From NCBI RefSeq assembly GCF_963676685.1, contig NC_092354.1, positions 28,800,193-28,864,192 of the forward strand: a stretch of 64,000 nt of DNA. Reading direction: 5' to 3'. The notes beneath the pieces were generated by a model. That model did not search any database and had not been told where the DNA came from. It was given only the letters and a program-made list of their open reading frames with translations. The stretch is from Mytilus edulis. Its lineage: Eukaryota > Mollusca > Bivalvia > Mytilida > Mytilidae. Within the stretch, counting starts at the first letter, position 1. Each line of letters opens with the position of its first letter. A program made the position numbers and the translations under genes. Shown piece by piece: positions 42,978-57,670 of the stretch.

Positions 42978-45900
42978 TTTTTTTCATATTTTACTGTAAA
43001 TTTGTCAATTTTTTTGGTATTTTTTTTTTTGTTACCTTATATCTGTCATTTGATCAAGAAGAAAACTTGAACCAACCACAGCTTTATCAAAACATTTCAA
43101 GATTTTTTATTCAATTTAACCACTTTTTGGATATTAATTCGGATGTGACCTTATTAATATTTTTTTCATATTTACTGTAAATTTGTCAATTTTTTTGATA
43201 ATTTTTTTTATGTTACCTTTAATCGGTTATTTGACCAAGAAGAAAACTTAAACCAACCACAGCTTTATCAAAACATTTCAAGATTTTTAATTCAATTTAA
43301 CCACTTTTTGGATATTCGTTCGGATATTACCTTATTGATATTTTTCATATTATACTGTAAATTTGTCAATTTTTTGATAATTTTTTTGATGTTACCTTAA
43401 ATCAGTTATTTGATCAAGAAGAAAACAGGAACCAACCACAGCTTTATAAAAAAATATCAACATTTTTCATTCAATTTAACCACTTTTTAGATATTCGGTC
43501 GGATGTTACCTTATCGTTATTTTTTTTTCATATTTTACTGTAAATTTGTCAATTTTTGGATATTTTTTTTGATATTACCTTAAATCTGTCATTTCTTCAA
43601 GAAGAAAATTTGAACCAACCACAGGTTTATCAAATCATTTCAAGATTTTATATTCAATTTAACCACTTTTTGGATATTAATTCGGATGTTACCTTATTGA
43701 TATTTTTTTCATATTTTACTGTAAATTTGTCATTTCTTTTGATAATTTTTTTGATGTTACCTTAAATCGGTCATTTGATCTAGGAGAAAACTTGAACCAA
43801 CCACAGCTTTATCAAAAAATATCAAAATTTTTCATTTAATTTAACCACTTTTTGGATATTCGTTCGGATATTACCTTATTGATAATTTTTTTCATATTTT
43901 ACTGTAAATTTGTCAATTTTTTGATATTTTTTTTTATGGTACTGTAAATCGGTCTTTCATCAAGAAGAAAAACATGAACCAACCACAGTTTTATAAAAAA
44001 ATATCAACATTTTTCATTCAATGGAATCACTTTTTGGATATTCATTCGGATGTTAACTTATTGATATTTTTTTCATATTTTACTGTAAATTTGTCAATTT
44101 TTTGATAATTTTTTTGATGTTACCTTAAATCGGTCATTTGATCAAGAAGAAAACATGAACCAACCACAGCTTTATAAAAAAATATCAACATTTTTCATTC
44201 AATTTAACCACTTTTTAGATATTCGGTCGGATGTTACCTTATCGATATTTTTTTCATATTTTACTGTTAATTTGTCAATTTTTGGATAATTTTTTTGATG
44301 TTACCTTAAATCGGTGATTTGATCTACAAGAAAACTTGAACCAACCACAGCTTTATCGAAAAATATCAACATTTTTCATTCAATGTAACCACTTTTTTTA
44401 TATTCGTTCTGATGTTACCTTATTGATATTTTTTTTCATATTTTGCTGTTAATTTGTCAATTTTTTGATAATTTATTTGATGTTACCTGAAATCTGTCAT
44501 TTGTTCAAGAAGAAAATTTGATTCAACCACAGCTTTATAAAAAACATCAACATTTTTCATTCAATGGAATCACTTTTTGGATATTCATTCGGATGTTACC
44601 TTATTGATATTTTTTTCATATTTTACTGTAAATTTGAATTTTGTTGATGTTACCTTAAATCGGTCATTTGATCAAGAAAAAAACATGAACCAACCACAGT
44701 TTTATAAAAAAATATCAACATTTATCATTCAATGGAATTACTTTTTGGATATTCATTCGGATGTTACCTTAATGATATTTTTTTCATATTTTACTAAAAA
44801 TTTGTTAATTTTTTTGGTATTTTTTTTGTTACCTTATATCTGTCATTTGATCAAGAAGAAAACTTGAACCAACCACAGCTTTATCAAAACATTTCAAGAT
44901 TTTTTATTCAATTTAACCACTTTTTGGATATTAATTCGGATGTTACCTTATTAATATTTTTTTCATATTTACTGTAAATTTGTCATTTTTTTTGATAATT
45001 TTTTTGATGTTACCTTTAATCGGTCATTTGACCAAGAAGAAAACTTGAACCAACCACAGCTTTATCAAAACATTTCAAGATTTTTAATTCAATTTAACCA
45101 CTTTTTGGATATTCGTTCGGATATTACCTTATTGATATTTTTCATATTATACTGTAAATTTGTCAATTTTTTGATAATTTTTTTGATGTTACCTTAAATC
45201 AGTCATTTGATCAAGAAGAAAACAGGAACCAACCACAGCTTTATAAAAAAATATCAACATTTTTCATTCAATTTAACCACTTTATAGATATTCGGTCGGA
45301 TGTTACCTTATCGATATTTTTTTCATATTTTACTGTAAATTTGTCAATTTTTCGATAATTTTTTTGATGTTACCTTAAATCTGTCATTTCTTCAAAAAAA
45401 AATTTGAACCAAACACAGGTTAATCAAAACATTTCAAGATTTTATATTCAATTTAACCACTTTTTGGATATTAATTCGGATGTTACCTTATTGATATTTT
45501 TTGTCATATTTTACTGTAAATTTGACATTTCTTTTGATAATTTTTTTGTTGTTACCTTAAATCGGTCATTTGATCAGGAAGAAAACATGAACCAACCACA
45601 GCTTTATAAAAAAATATCAACATTTTTCATTCAATTTTACCACTTTTTAGATATTCGGTCGGATGTTACCTTATCGATATTTTTTTCATATTTTACTGTA
45701 AATTTGTCAATTTTTCGATAATTTTTTTGATGTTACCTTAAATCTGTCATTTCTTCAAAAAAAAATTTGAACCAAACACAGGTTAATCAAAACATTTCAA
45801 GATTTTATATTCAATTTAACCACTTTTTGGATATTAATTCGGATGTTACCTTATTGATATTTTTTTCATATTTTACATATTTTACTGTAAATTTGTCATT

Positions 45901-48497
45901 TCTTTTGATAATTTTTTTGATGTTACCTTAAATCGGTCATTTGATCTAGGAGAAAACTTGAACCAACCACAGCTTTATCAAAAAAATATCAACATTTTGC
46001 ATTCAATTTAACCACTTTTTGGATATTCGTTCGGATATTACCTTTTTGATATTTTTTTCATATTTTACTGTAAATTTGTCAATTTTTTGATAATTTTTTT
46101 GATGTTACCGTAAATCGGTCTTTGATCGAGAAGAAAAACATGAACCAACCACAGTTTTATAAAAAAATATCAACATTTTTCATTCAATGGAATCACTTTT
46201 TGGATATTCATTCGGATGTTAACTTATTGATATATTTTTTTTATATTTTACTGTAAATTTGTCAATTTTTTGATAATTTTTTGATGTAACCTTAAATCGG
46301 TCATTTGATCAAGAAGAAAACATTTTTCATTCATTTTAACCACTTTTTAGATATTGGTCGGATGTTACCTTATCGATTTTTTTCTATTTTTACTGTAAAT
46401 TTGTCAATTTTTGGGTAATTTTTTTGATATTACCTTAAATCTGTCATTTTNNNNNNNNNNNNNNNNNNNNNNNNNNNNNNNNNNNNNNNNNNNNNNNNNN
46501 NNNNNNNNNNNNNNNNNNNNNNNNNNNNNNNNNNNNNNNNNNNNNNNNNNGTTACCTTATCGATATTTTTTTCATATTTTACTGTAAATTTGTCAATTTT
46601 TCGATAATTTTTTTGATGTTACCTTAAATCTGTCATTTCTTCAAGAAGAAAATTTGCACCAAACACAGGTTTATCAAAATATTTCAAGATTCTATATTCA
46701 ATTTAATTACTTTTTGTATATTAATTCGGCTGTTACCTTATTGATATTTTTTGTCATATTTTACTGTAAATTTGACATTTCTTTTGATAATTTTTTTGTT
46801 GTTACCTTAAATCGGTCATTTGATCAGGAAGAAAACATGAACCAACCACAGCTTTATAAAAAAATATCAACATTTTTCATTCAATTTTACCACTTTTTAG
46901 ATATTCGGTCGGATGTTACCTTATCGATATTTTTTTCATATTTTACTGTAAATTTGTCAATTTTGGATAATTGTTTTGATGTTACCGTCAATCGGTCTTT
47001 GATCAGGAAGAAAAACATCAACCAACCACAGTTTTATAAAAAAATATCAACATTTTTCATTCAATGGAATCACTTTTTGGATATTCGTTCGGATGTTACC
47101 TTATTGATTTTTTTTTCATATTTTACTGTAAATTTGTCAATTTTTGGATAATTTTTTTGATGTTACCTTAAATCTGTCATTTGATAAAAAAAAAAAAACT
47201 TGAACCAACCACAGTTTTATAAAAAACATCAACATTTTTCATTCAATGGAATCACTTTTTGGATATTTATTCGGATGTTACCTTATTGATATATTTTTTC
47301 ATATTTTACTGTAAATTTGTCAATTTTTTGATAATTTTTTTGATGTTACCTTAAATCTGTCATTTGATCAAGAAGACATCTTGAACCAACCACAGCTTTA
47401 TAAAAAAAATATCAACATTTTTCATTCAATGGAATCACTTTTTGGATATTCGTTCGGATGTTACCTTATTGATTTTTTTTTCATATTTTACTGTAAATTT
47501 GTCAATTTTTGGATAATTTTTTGATGTTACCTTAAATCGGTCATTTGATCAAGAAGAAAATTTAAACCTACGACAACTTTATCAAAACATTTCAACATTT
47601 TTCATTCAATTTAACCACTTTTTGGATATTAATTCGGATGTTACCTTATTGATATATTTTTTCATATTTTACTGTAAATTTGTCAATTTTTTGATAATTT
47701 TTTTGATGTAACCTTAAATCGGTCATTTGATCAAGAAGAAAACATTTTTCATTCATTTTAACCACTTTTTAGATATTGGTCGGATGTTACCTTATCGATT
47801 TTTTCTATTTTTACTGTAAATTTGTCAATTTTTGGGTAATTTTTTATATATTACCTTAAATCTGTCATTTCTTCAAGAAGAAAATTTGAACCAACTATAG
47901 GTTTATCAAAACATTTCAAGTTTTTATATTAAATTTAACCACTTTTTGGATATTAATTCGGATGTTACCTTATTGATATTTTTTTTTCATATTTTACTGT
48001 AAATTTGTCATTTCTTTTGATAATTTTTTTGATGTTACCTTAAATCTGTCATTTGATCAAGAAGACATCTTGAACCAACCACAGCTTTATAAAAAAATAT
48101 CAACATTTGTCATTCAATTTAACCACTTTTTGGATATTCACTCGGATGTTACTTTATTGATATTTTTTTCATATTTTACTGTAAATTTGTCAATTTTTTG
48201 ATAATTTGTTTGATGTTACCTTTAATCTGTCATTTGATCAAGAAGACAACTTGAACCAACCACAGCTTTATTAAAAAATATCAACATTTTTTATTCAATT
48301 TAACAGCTTTTTGGATAATTTGTTTCATGTTACCTTAAATCGGTCATTTGATCAAGAAGAAAACTTGAACCAACCACATCTTTATAAAAAAATATCAACA
48401 TTTTTCATTCACTGTAACCACTTTTTGGATCTTCGTTCGGATGTTACCTTATTGATATTTTTTTCATATTTTACTGTAAATTTGTCAATGTTTTGAT
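42978..48497 (+). repeat. ~180-bp satellite array, about 30 monomers
   Basis: The monomer holds in order 'tcatattttactgtaaattt', 'gatgttaccttaaatcggtc', 'gatcaagaagaaaac', 'gaaccaaccacagcttta', 'atatcaacatttttcattca' and 'taaccactttttggatatt'. Monomer variants recur at a distance of about 1.8 kb (for example 'aaacaggaaccaacc' at about 43424 and 45223), which shows a higher-order unit of about ten monomers. A short monomer lacking the middle third occurs at about 46300 and 47730. Monomer length is close to 60 codons and the frame stays open across units, which explains the long but meaningless ORFs here. Confidence 0.9.
46451..46550. other. assembly gap of exactly 100 N
   Basis: 100 undetermined bases inside the satellite. 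The round number is the usual placeholder for a gap of unknown size, so the array length is not known. Confidence 0.98.
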
Positions 48498-51400
48498 AAT
48501 TTTTAATATTATAAAACAAGTGACAGGTCTGTTTTTACTGTCAATATAATTACCTATAGAATATGGTCGATTTCTAAAATTATAAAAAAAAATCAAATTT
48601 TAGGCAAATGTAGAAAAAATATTATTAAACCAATGACAGGTCTGTTTTTACTGTCAATAAAATTCTCTATAGAATATGGTCGATTTCTAAAATTATCAAA
48701 TTAAAAGGCAAATGTAGAAAAAATAATATTAAACCAGCGACAGGTCTGTTTTTACTGTCAATATAATTACCTATAGAATATGGTCGATTTCTAAAATTAT
48801 CAAAAAAAAAAATCAATATTTTAGGCAAATGTAGAAAAAATATTATTAAACCAATAACAGGTCTGTTTTTACAGTCACTAAAATTCTCTGTAAAATATGG
48901 TCGATTTCTAAAATTATCCAAAAAGTTATAAAATTTAAGGCAAATGTAGAAAAATTATTTTTAAACCAATGACAGGTGTTTTTTTACTGTCAATATAATT
49001 ACCTATAGAATATGGTTGATTTCTAAAATTATCAAAATTTTTAGGCAAATGTAGAAAAAATATTATTAAACCAATGACAGGTCCGTTTTCACTGTCAAAT
49101 TAATTACCTATAGAATATGGTCGATTTCTAAAATTATCAAAAAAAAAATCAAATTTTAGACAAATGTAGAAAAAATATTATTAAACCAATGACAGGTGTG
49201 TTTTTACTGTCAATAAAATTCTCTAAAGAATATGGTCGATTTCTAAAATGATCAAATTTTAGGCAAATGTAGAAAAAATATTATTAAACCAATTACAGGT
49301 CTGTTTTTACTGTCAATTTATTTACCTACAGAATATGGTCGATTTCTAAAATTGTCAAATTAATAGGCAAATGTAGAAAAAATATTATTAAACCAGTGAC
49401 AGGTCTGTTTTTACTGTCAATATAATTTCCTATAGAATATGGTCGATTTCTTAAATTATCAAAAAAAATATCAAATTTTAGGGAAATGTAGAAAAATTAT
49501 TATTTAACCAATGACAGGTCTGTTTTTACTGTCAATATAATTACCTATAGAATATGGTCGATTTCTAAAATTATCAAAAAAGTTATAAAATTTTAGACAA
49601 AGGTAGAAAAATATTATTGAAACCAATGACAGGTCTGTTTTTACTGTCAATAAAATTCTCTATAGAATATGGTCGATTTTTAAAATTATCAAATTTATAG
49701 GCAAATGTAGAAAAAATATTATTAAACCAATGACAGGTCTTCTTTTACTGTCAATATAAGTACCTATAGAATATGGTCGATTTCTTAAATTATCAAAAAA
49801 GTTATAAAATTTTAGGCAAATGTAGAAAAAATATTATTAAACCAATGACAGGTCTGTTTTTACTGTCAATAAAATTCTCTATAGAATATGGTCGATTTTT
49901 AAAATTATCAAATTTATAGGCAAATGTAGAAAAAATATTATTAAACCAATGACAGGTCTTCTTTTACTGTCAATATAAGTACCTATAGAATATGGTCGAT
50001 TTCTTAAATTACCAAAAAAGTTATAAAATTTTAGGCAAATGTAGAAAAAATATTATTAAACCAATGACAGGTCTGTTTTTACTGTCAATAAAATTCTCTA
50101 TAGAGTATGGTTGGTTTCTAAAATTATCAAATTTATAGGCAAATGTAGAAAAAATATTATTAAACCAATGACAGGTCTGCTTTTACTGTCAATTTAATTA
50201 CCTATAGAATATGGTCGATTTCTAAAATTATCAAAAAAGGTATAAAATTTTAGACAAATGTAGAAAAAATATTATTAAACCAATAACAGGTCTATTTTTA
50301 CTGTCAATATAATTCTCTATAGAATATGGTCGATTTCTGAAATTATCAAAAAAGTTATAAAATTTTAGGCAAATGAAGAAAAAATATTATTAAACCAATG
50401 ACAGGTCTGTTTTAACTGTCAATAAAATTCTCTTCAGAATACAGTATGGTCGATTTCTAAAATTATCAAATTAATAGGCAAATGTAGAAAAAATATTATT
50501 AAACCAGTGGCAGGTCTGTTTTTACTGTCAATAAAATTATCTATAGAATATGGTCGATTTCTAAAATTATCAAATTTATAGGCAAATGTAGAAAAAATAT
50601 TATTAAACCAATGACAGGTCTGTTTTTACTGTCAATATAATTTACCTATAGAATATGGTAGATTTCTAAAATTATCAAAAAAGTTATAAAATTTTAGGCA
50701 AATGTAGAAAAAATATTATTAAAGCCAATAACAGGCCTGTTTTTATTGTCAATAAAATTTTCTATAGAATATGGTCGATTTCTAAAATTATCAAAAAAAT
50801 TCAAATTTTAGACAAATGTAGAAAAAATATTATTAAAACCAATGTTTTTACTGTCAATAAAATTCTCTATAGAATATGGTCGATTTCTAAAATTATCAAA
50901 TTTATAGGCAAATGTAGAAAAAATATTATTAAACCAATGACAGGTCTTCTTTTACTGTCAATGAAAGTACCTATAGAATATGGTCGATTTCTAAAATTAT
51001 CAAAAAAGGTATAAAATTTTATGAAAATGAAGAAAAAATATTATTAAACCAATGACAGGTCTGTTTTTACTGTCAATACAATTCTCTACAGAATATGGTC
51101 GATTTCTAAAATTATCAAATTAATAGGCAAATGTAGAAAAAATATTATTAAACCAATGACAGGTCTTCTTTTACTCTCGAGATAAGTACCTATAGATTAT
51201 GGTCGATTTCTAAAATTATCAAAAAAAAAATCAAATTTTAGGCAAATGTAGAAAAAATATTATTAAACCAATGACAGGTCTGTTTTTACTGCCAATATAA
51301 TTACCTATAGAATATGGTCGATTTCTAAAATTATCAAAAAAGGTATAAAATTTTAGGCAAATGAAGAAAAAATATTATTAAACCAATGACAGGTCTGTTC

Positions 51401-53313
51401 TTACTGTCAATACAATTCTCTACAGAATATGGTCGATTTCTAAAATTATCAAATTAACAGGCAAATGTAGAAAAAATATTATTAAACCAGTGGCAGGTCT
51501 GTTTTTACTGTCAATGTAATTACCTATAGAATATGGTCGATTTCTAAAATTATCAAAAAAGTTATAAAATTTTAGACAAAGGTAGAAAAAATATTATTAA
51601 AACCAATGACAGGTCTGTTTTTACTGTCAATAAAATTCTCTATAGAATATGGTCGATTTTTAAAATTATCAAATTTATGGGCAAATGTAGAAAAAATATT
51701 ATTAAACCAATGACAGGTCTTCTTTTACTGTCAATATAAGTACCTATAGAATATGGTCGATTTCTAAAATTATCAAAAAAGTTATAAAATTTTAGGCAAA
51801 TGTAGAAAAAATATTATTAAACCAATGACAGGTCTGTTTTTACTGTCAATAAAATTCTCTATAGAGTAGGGTTGGTTTCTAAAATTATCAAATTTATAGG
51901 CAAATGTAGAAAAAATATTATTAAACCAATGACAGGTCTGCTTTTACTTTCAATTTAATTACCTATAGAATATGGTCGATTTCTAAAATTATCAAAAAAG
52001 GTATAAAATTTTAGACAAATGTAGAAAAAATATTATTAAACCAATAACAGGTCTATTTTTACTGTCAATATAATTCTCTATAGAATATGGTCGATTTCTG
52101 AAATTATCAAAAAAGTTATAAAATTTTAGGCAATGAAGAAAAAATATTATTAAACCAATGACAGGTCTGTTTTTACTGTCAATACAATTCTCTACAGAAT
52201 ATGGTCGATTTCTAAAATTATCAAATTAATAGGCAAATGTAGAAAAAATATTATTAAACCAGTGGCAGGTCTGTTTTTACTGTCAATATAATTACCTATA
52301 GAATATGGTCGATTTCTAAAATTATCAAAAAATTTATAAAATTTTAGGCAAATGTAGAAAAAATATTATTAACACCAATAACAGGCCTGTTTTTTCTGTC
52401 AATAAAATTCTCTATAGAATATGGTCGATTTCTAAAATTATCAAATTAAAAGGCAAATGTAGAAAAAATATTATTAAATCAGCGACAGGTCTGTTTTTAC
52501 TGTCAATATAATTACCTATAGAATATGGTCGATTTCTAAAATTATCAAAAAAGTTATAAAATTTTAGACAAATGTAGAAAAAATATTATCAAACCAATGA
52601 CAGGTCTGTTTTTACTGTCAATATAATTACCTTTAGAATATGGTCGATTTCTAAAATTATCAAAAAAGTTATAAAATTTTAGACAAATGTAGAAAAAATA
52701 TTATTAAAACCAATAACAGGTCTGTTTTGACTGTCAATAAAATTCTCTATAGAATATGGTCGATTTCTAAAATTATCAAATTTATAGGCAAATATAGAAA
52801 AAATATTCTTAAACCAATGACAGGTATGCTTTTACTGTCAATATAAGTACCTATAGAATATGGTCGATTTCTAAAATTATCAAAAAAAATATTAAATTTT
52901 AGGCAAATGTAGAAAAAATATTATTAAACCAATGACAGGTCTGTTTTTACTGTCAATATAATTACCTATAGAATATGGTCGATTTCTAAAATTATCAAAA
53001 AAGTGATAAAATTTTAGACAAATGTAGAAAAAATATTATCAAACCAATGACAGGTCTGTTTTTACTGTCAATATAATTACCTATAGAATATGGTCGATTT
53101 CTAAAATTATCAAAAATGTTATAAAATTTTAGACAAAGGTAGAAAAAATATTATTAAAACCAATGACAGGTCTGTTTTTACTGTCAATAGAATTACCTAT
53201 AGAATATGGTCGATTTCTAAAATTATCAAAAAAGTTATAAAATTTTAGACAAATGTAGAAAAAATATTATCAAACCAATGACAGGTCTGTTTTTACTGTC
53301 AATAGAATTACCT
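48498..53313 (+). repeat. second satellite, ~105-118-bp units, more than 40 monomers
   Basis: Monomers share 'gaatatggtcgatttctaaa', 'attatcaaa', 'ggcaaatgtagaaaaaatat', 'tattaaaccaatgacaggtc' and 'tgtttttactgtcaat'. Two main types alternate: a longer one with 'gttataaaattttaggc' and 'ataattacctatag', and a shorter one with 'aatttataggc' and 'aaaattctctatag'. Rare variants recur about 1.76 kb apart (the 'tagagta.ggttggtttc' form at about 50101 and 51861), so a higher-order unit exists here too. The array abuts the first satellite without unique spacer. Confidence 0.9.
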
Positions 53314-53699
53314 CGCGGGTAGGTTAATGCGGTTTCAAATAATTTTTTACAATTTTTGGTAATTGCATCGAAATCTCATCTATTACGTCATTTTCGAAAC
53401 TATACAAATTTTGATTGGCTAAATCGGACGTTGGGAGAATTTGCTATAGAGTGGTGATTTTTTGGCTTCACCGAGGTCAAAGATTTATCAACTTGTTGTT
53501 TTTCGACAACGGCATTGTGACATTAACAATATCTTCATACATGATCATTGTTCCCTTGAACACTTACAGTTTTAAGTAAGAAAAGCGCCAAAAACTAAGA
53601 TTCATCAACGTCAATGTTTAGCTTGTCACGTCACAGTCATTATTATCAGCTGTTGAGCACCTTGTCACAGAAGTCGGCACATGGAAATCACAATGGAAA

Positions 53700-56600
53700 G
53701 GTGGATTTAGCATACATTTTGAGGTAAATACGTTGTAAATTGTATTTCTTTATCATCGGCACCCATTTCTTCTTATTGAATTTGTTGAAGTGAATCAAAA
53801 CATTTATAATTCGTCATTTATTTGGATAACCGACGACGAAAACCGTTGACTTATGAATCAATCAACGAATCAATAAAGTTAGCTAAATGGAAACAATGCT
53901 CGGAGAAAGATTGTTTTAATATTAGTTTTATTTTCCCAAGCTAACTGTTACATAATAATTACAACCCCCCCCCTTAATTCCCCCTTGGTTTAGTGTATGC
54001 AATAAATTAAAACTATTCATTTTTACTTTGGTAGTAAATTAAGGGGTGCACACCCTATATTATCATACCCAGTCTACCTATCCTTAAGCTTAGTCATTTT
54101 TTGTTTATACTTTTATACACCACCTACGCAAATGAACAGTGTTGGTGTTATTACATTTTAAACAGAGAATGACATTGTTTCAATTCAGATTTTTTTTTTT
54201 CATTGTGATTTAAGCATAAATTTTATTAAAATAAAACATGGATTTGTTTCACAAATAGTATTTATATATCCATTGTCATTTCTAAGTTTATAAAAAATAC
54301 CAGAATTTATAAATGCATGTTCAAACAAATAAAATGTACTATTATTAAAGTTATATTTCAGTTAATATCAGGCTACTGAGATTTTACAAAATGAGAGAAT
54401 TTGCTCATCTCAGTTAATATATTATCCAATTTAATTTTTAGTAATAGACATGAAAATTTTAAATTGATCACCACTTTCATTCAATTGACATAAAGACTAT
54501 TGATTACTTGTAGGATTTGCTAATCCAAATAAGTGACTTTAAAAGGTGTCAATCTACATTGATGTAAATATTTCAATATCATACAGATTAAATACCTAAC
54601 AGTTTTTTTTAAGTATCTCCTTTATTGCCTATTTCCTACATGTTTAACAAAAAACTTTTGGTGTGTTTATTGCTTTAAAGTTTTGACTATGCAATTTTAT
54701 ATTTGTCTTTTGCAGAATTTGTATTCACTGTTTTTTTTTACTGCTTCCAAGTGAGTTGACATGTAGGAAGTCTGCATTTTGATGTAAGCATTCAAATATT
54801 ATATTATTGTTACTGACACTTTAATATTTTTTAGTCACATGAAGTGATATGAAAGCTATTTTAAGATTAATTGCTTATGAGTTTAGATTACTCTGTCTAT
54901 TATATTTATGTGTTAAGAAAGTAAACAAACATGGCAATTATTTTATTACAAACATGTAAGTTTACTATTAGTTTTACCAACCACTGCTGATACTAAGGGC
55001 TATAGCTATTAAGCTTACTAAAATTTGATTATATTGAAGTTCTCTTTTTGTATCAGAATAAGAATATAAATAAGATAATTGTTATGTTCAAAATATTAAT
55101 AACAGGGCACATTAAGAGCATATTATTATATAAATCAAGTTCAATGATTGAAGTAATAGATAGTATGCATATATATAGCAATGGGGCTTATAAATTAATT
55201 ATATTGTGTATAATAATATCATTTTTTTGCAGGATTTTAAGATGAATGAGAAACAATGGCTACTTCCAATACAATAGCACAATTGATAAAATGAATAAGA
55301 CACAAGGACTGCACTTTTCATTCTAAGGAAGATCAACAAATGATACCCAAACAAGGATATTATTTTCATATCAGATTCCTGTACATGAGATATAAAGAGA
55401 AAATTCATTTTCCTGAAAAGACAACTCTTTACTTATACATATGTGTGACAAAATTAATGGAATCAAGACTGTTTTAACTGTGCTAAAAGGAATACAAATT
55501 AGAAGTTAATTGACTGTATTAAAAAAAAGTGAGAAAAAAATTACTGTATGAAAAAGCAGGTTCAGGAAAAGGAAATATATTGAAATGAATGAATAACTAA
55601 CTGCAATGATTCTGGAACATGTGTTAGTTCATGATCAAACAAAGGAAAAATTTATAAGAAAGTGGAATACATATGTGATATTGTGTCCTAATTATGATCA
55701 CTGAGGAGAGGATGTTTCACAGAACTTTTACTTCATAAATGTGTCACTGTGTACAAATTGAGATTTCATTCAGTGGATAAATTATATTTAGCTGTGCTCC
55801 ATGGAATATTAAAATCAAAATCATTAATAGTGTTTATTAATAATAATGTGAAACAAAAGCAAAAGTGTTAGGAATGATGAAATGTTTTCACATACAAATT
55901 AGCATATAGATTCATCAATAGGAACACTCATTCCCTAATTTCAATGATTGTGAAACATGTTTTATAACAAAAACAAAAAAAATCTATGTTATTTGGTTAT
56001 GATGGTAAGTTGTGACACATTGAAAAACATACCACATGAAGTAAAATAAGTCATGTTAGCTGCATTTAATACACAATTTCAAATCAATCAATCAGTGAAT
56101 GTATATTTTAAATTACTTGGGTTAAATGAAAAACTTTAAGGTTTTCAGACACTGATCATATATATATATTCCCTTACAAAAACATTCACACCCCCTTTTC
56201 AGAAAGTACCAAATAATGCTTATTGAGGAGCAATTATCAATATTAATTCAATTATCTAATTACATGAAGCTTTAACTGATGATAAATATTATAATAACTT
56301 TTCTTATTCAGTTCAACATGATTTAAACTGATGTCTGCTAGTTTTATGCTGTTTTATCCTTAAAAATAAACACCTCATTGATGGTTAGCATTGCAATTAT
56401 AAAAGATAATATATTATATTGATATTAATAAAATATAGATAATCAAAACAGTTGTCCAAGTTCATGATTTTTCTAATTTATACAGATTTAGGCCACAGAT
56501 TCATTAATTGGGATCTGAACTGGGGGGTGAGGGGGTTGTCAATTAGTTGCTATGAGAATTTTTCTCTATTATTTTTATTCAAATAGCATCTTTTCTTTAC

Positions 56601-57660
56601 CCTGCAAAATTATTATTATATATTCTTTAAATAAACTTTACACCCTATATATACCTATATTTCTGTTTCCTGTACCTTAAAAAGAGATTACAGCTAATTT
56701 CCTAAAGCATGTAGAGCAAGACTTAGGTTACCTTGCTTGCTTTGTTTGTATATTGTACAATAATAATTTAGATACCATCCAATTGAATTTCACTATAATA
56801 TTTACAGGTTTAAGTTTGCCTATATTTATTGTTTGAAGATGACAATCTTAAGTGCTTTAAGCTTTAAGCCTGGGTAAATATTTATACAAACAAGACAAGC
56901 AAGTCAACCAAAGTTTTACTCTTCAAGCTTTAGGAAATTAGTTGTAAAAGAAAATATTCTGCAAATTTATAAGTTACAGAGATAATGGTACATATATACA
57001 TACATAGAATAAATACATATTTTGGAGTTTTAAGTATGCTTGAATGAGACACAGAATATTCATTGAATGTGTACATGGTGTATAAAGGGTATGTGTGAAA
57101 AAAATGTTGCAGGATTTAAAATATAATTAAATTTCCATTAGCTCTTGCACTATCATATTTGGTATAAATTGATTTAATAGTCCCATACTTACTGACCATG
57201 GCACCATAAGTTTTTTTGTTATGAAATCATCATCTATTTTTCTTAAAGTATGTTTTCTATCAGCATGTGGTAATTAATTTTATTGAGAGAGAGAAAAAGC
57301 AGGACATTGAATATATATTTCAAGCTGTCATTTATATATGGTGTGATTGCCACTATGACCAACGACTGAATAATGTACAGTGTATGGGTCTGTATGATTT
57401 ATGAAGAATGAGCAAGATTCATGATTTTATTGTACACTCTAAAAGTTTACACTGTTACAAGTGGCAAAACCCAAACATGAGAGGCACCTCACCTGACAAA
57501 ATAGAATGCGAAGAGCTATCTGATTGATTGAATGGTGTTTAACGACACTTCCCACACTGTTGTGCGAATACACGGAGGTCATGTTTTATTGGTAGATAAA
57601 GCTACAGTGTCCGTAGAAAAATTCAATACATAATTTTTTTGCCAAAAAATACCAAACAGA
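53700..57660. other. AT-rich interior of the 6.3-kb insertion, no gene
   Basis: Open frames are all below 70 codons and lack domains. I see no tandem structure. A 'gattgattgaatggtgttta' phrase with 'acgacacttcccacactgtt' (57520-57565) looks like a dispersed-repeat fragment. Confidence 0.45.
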
Positions 57661-57670
57661 AAGAAAAATG

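Noticed and set aside
43556..48496. Plus-strand ORFs of 60-165 codons as protein genes
   Set aside because: They are the satellite monomer read in one frame; they have no start context, domain or end in common.
48498..53313. Possible CRISPR-like or gene-regulatory repeat array
   Set aside because: Units are whole tandem monomers without unique spacers, in a eukaryotic genome; it is a satellite.
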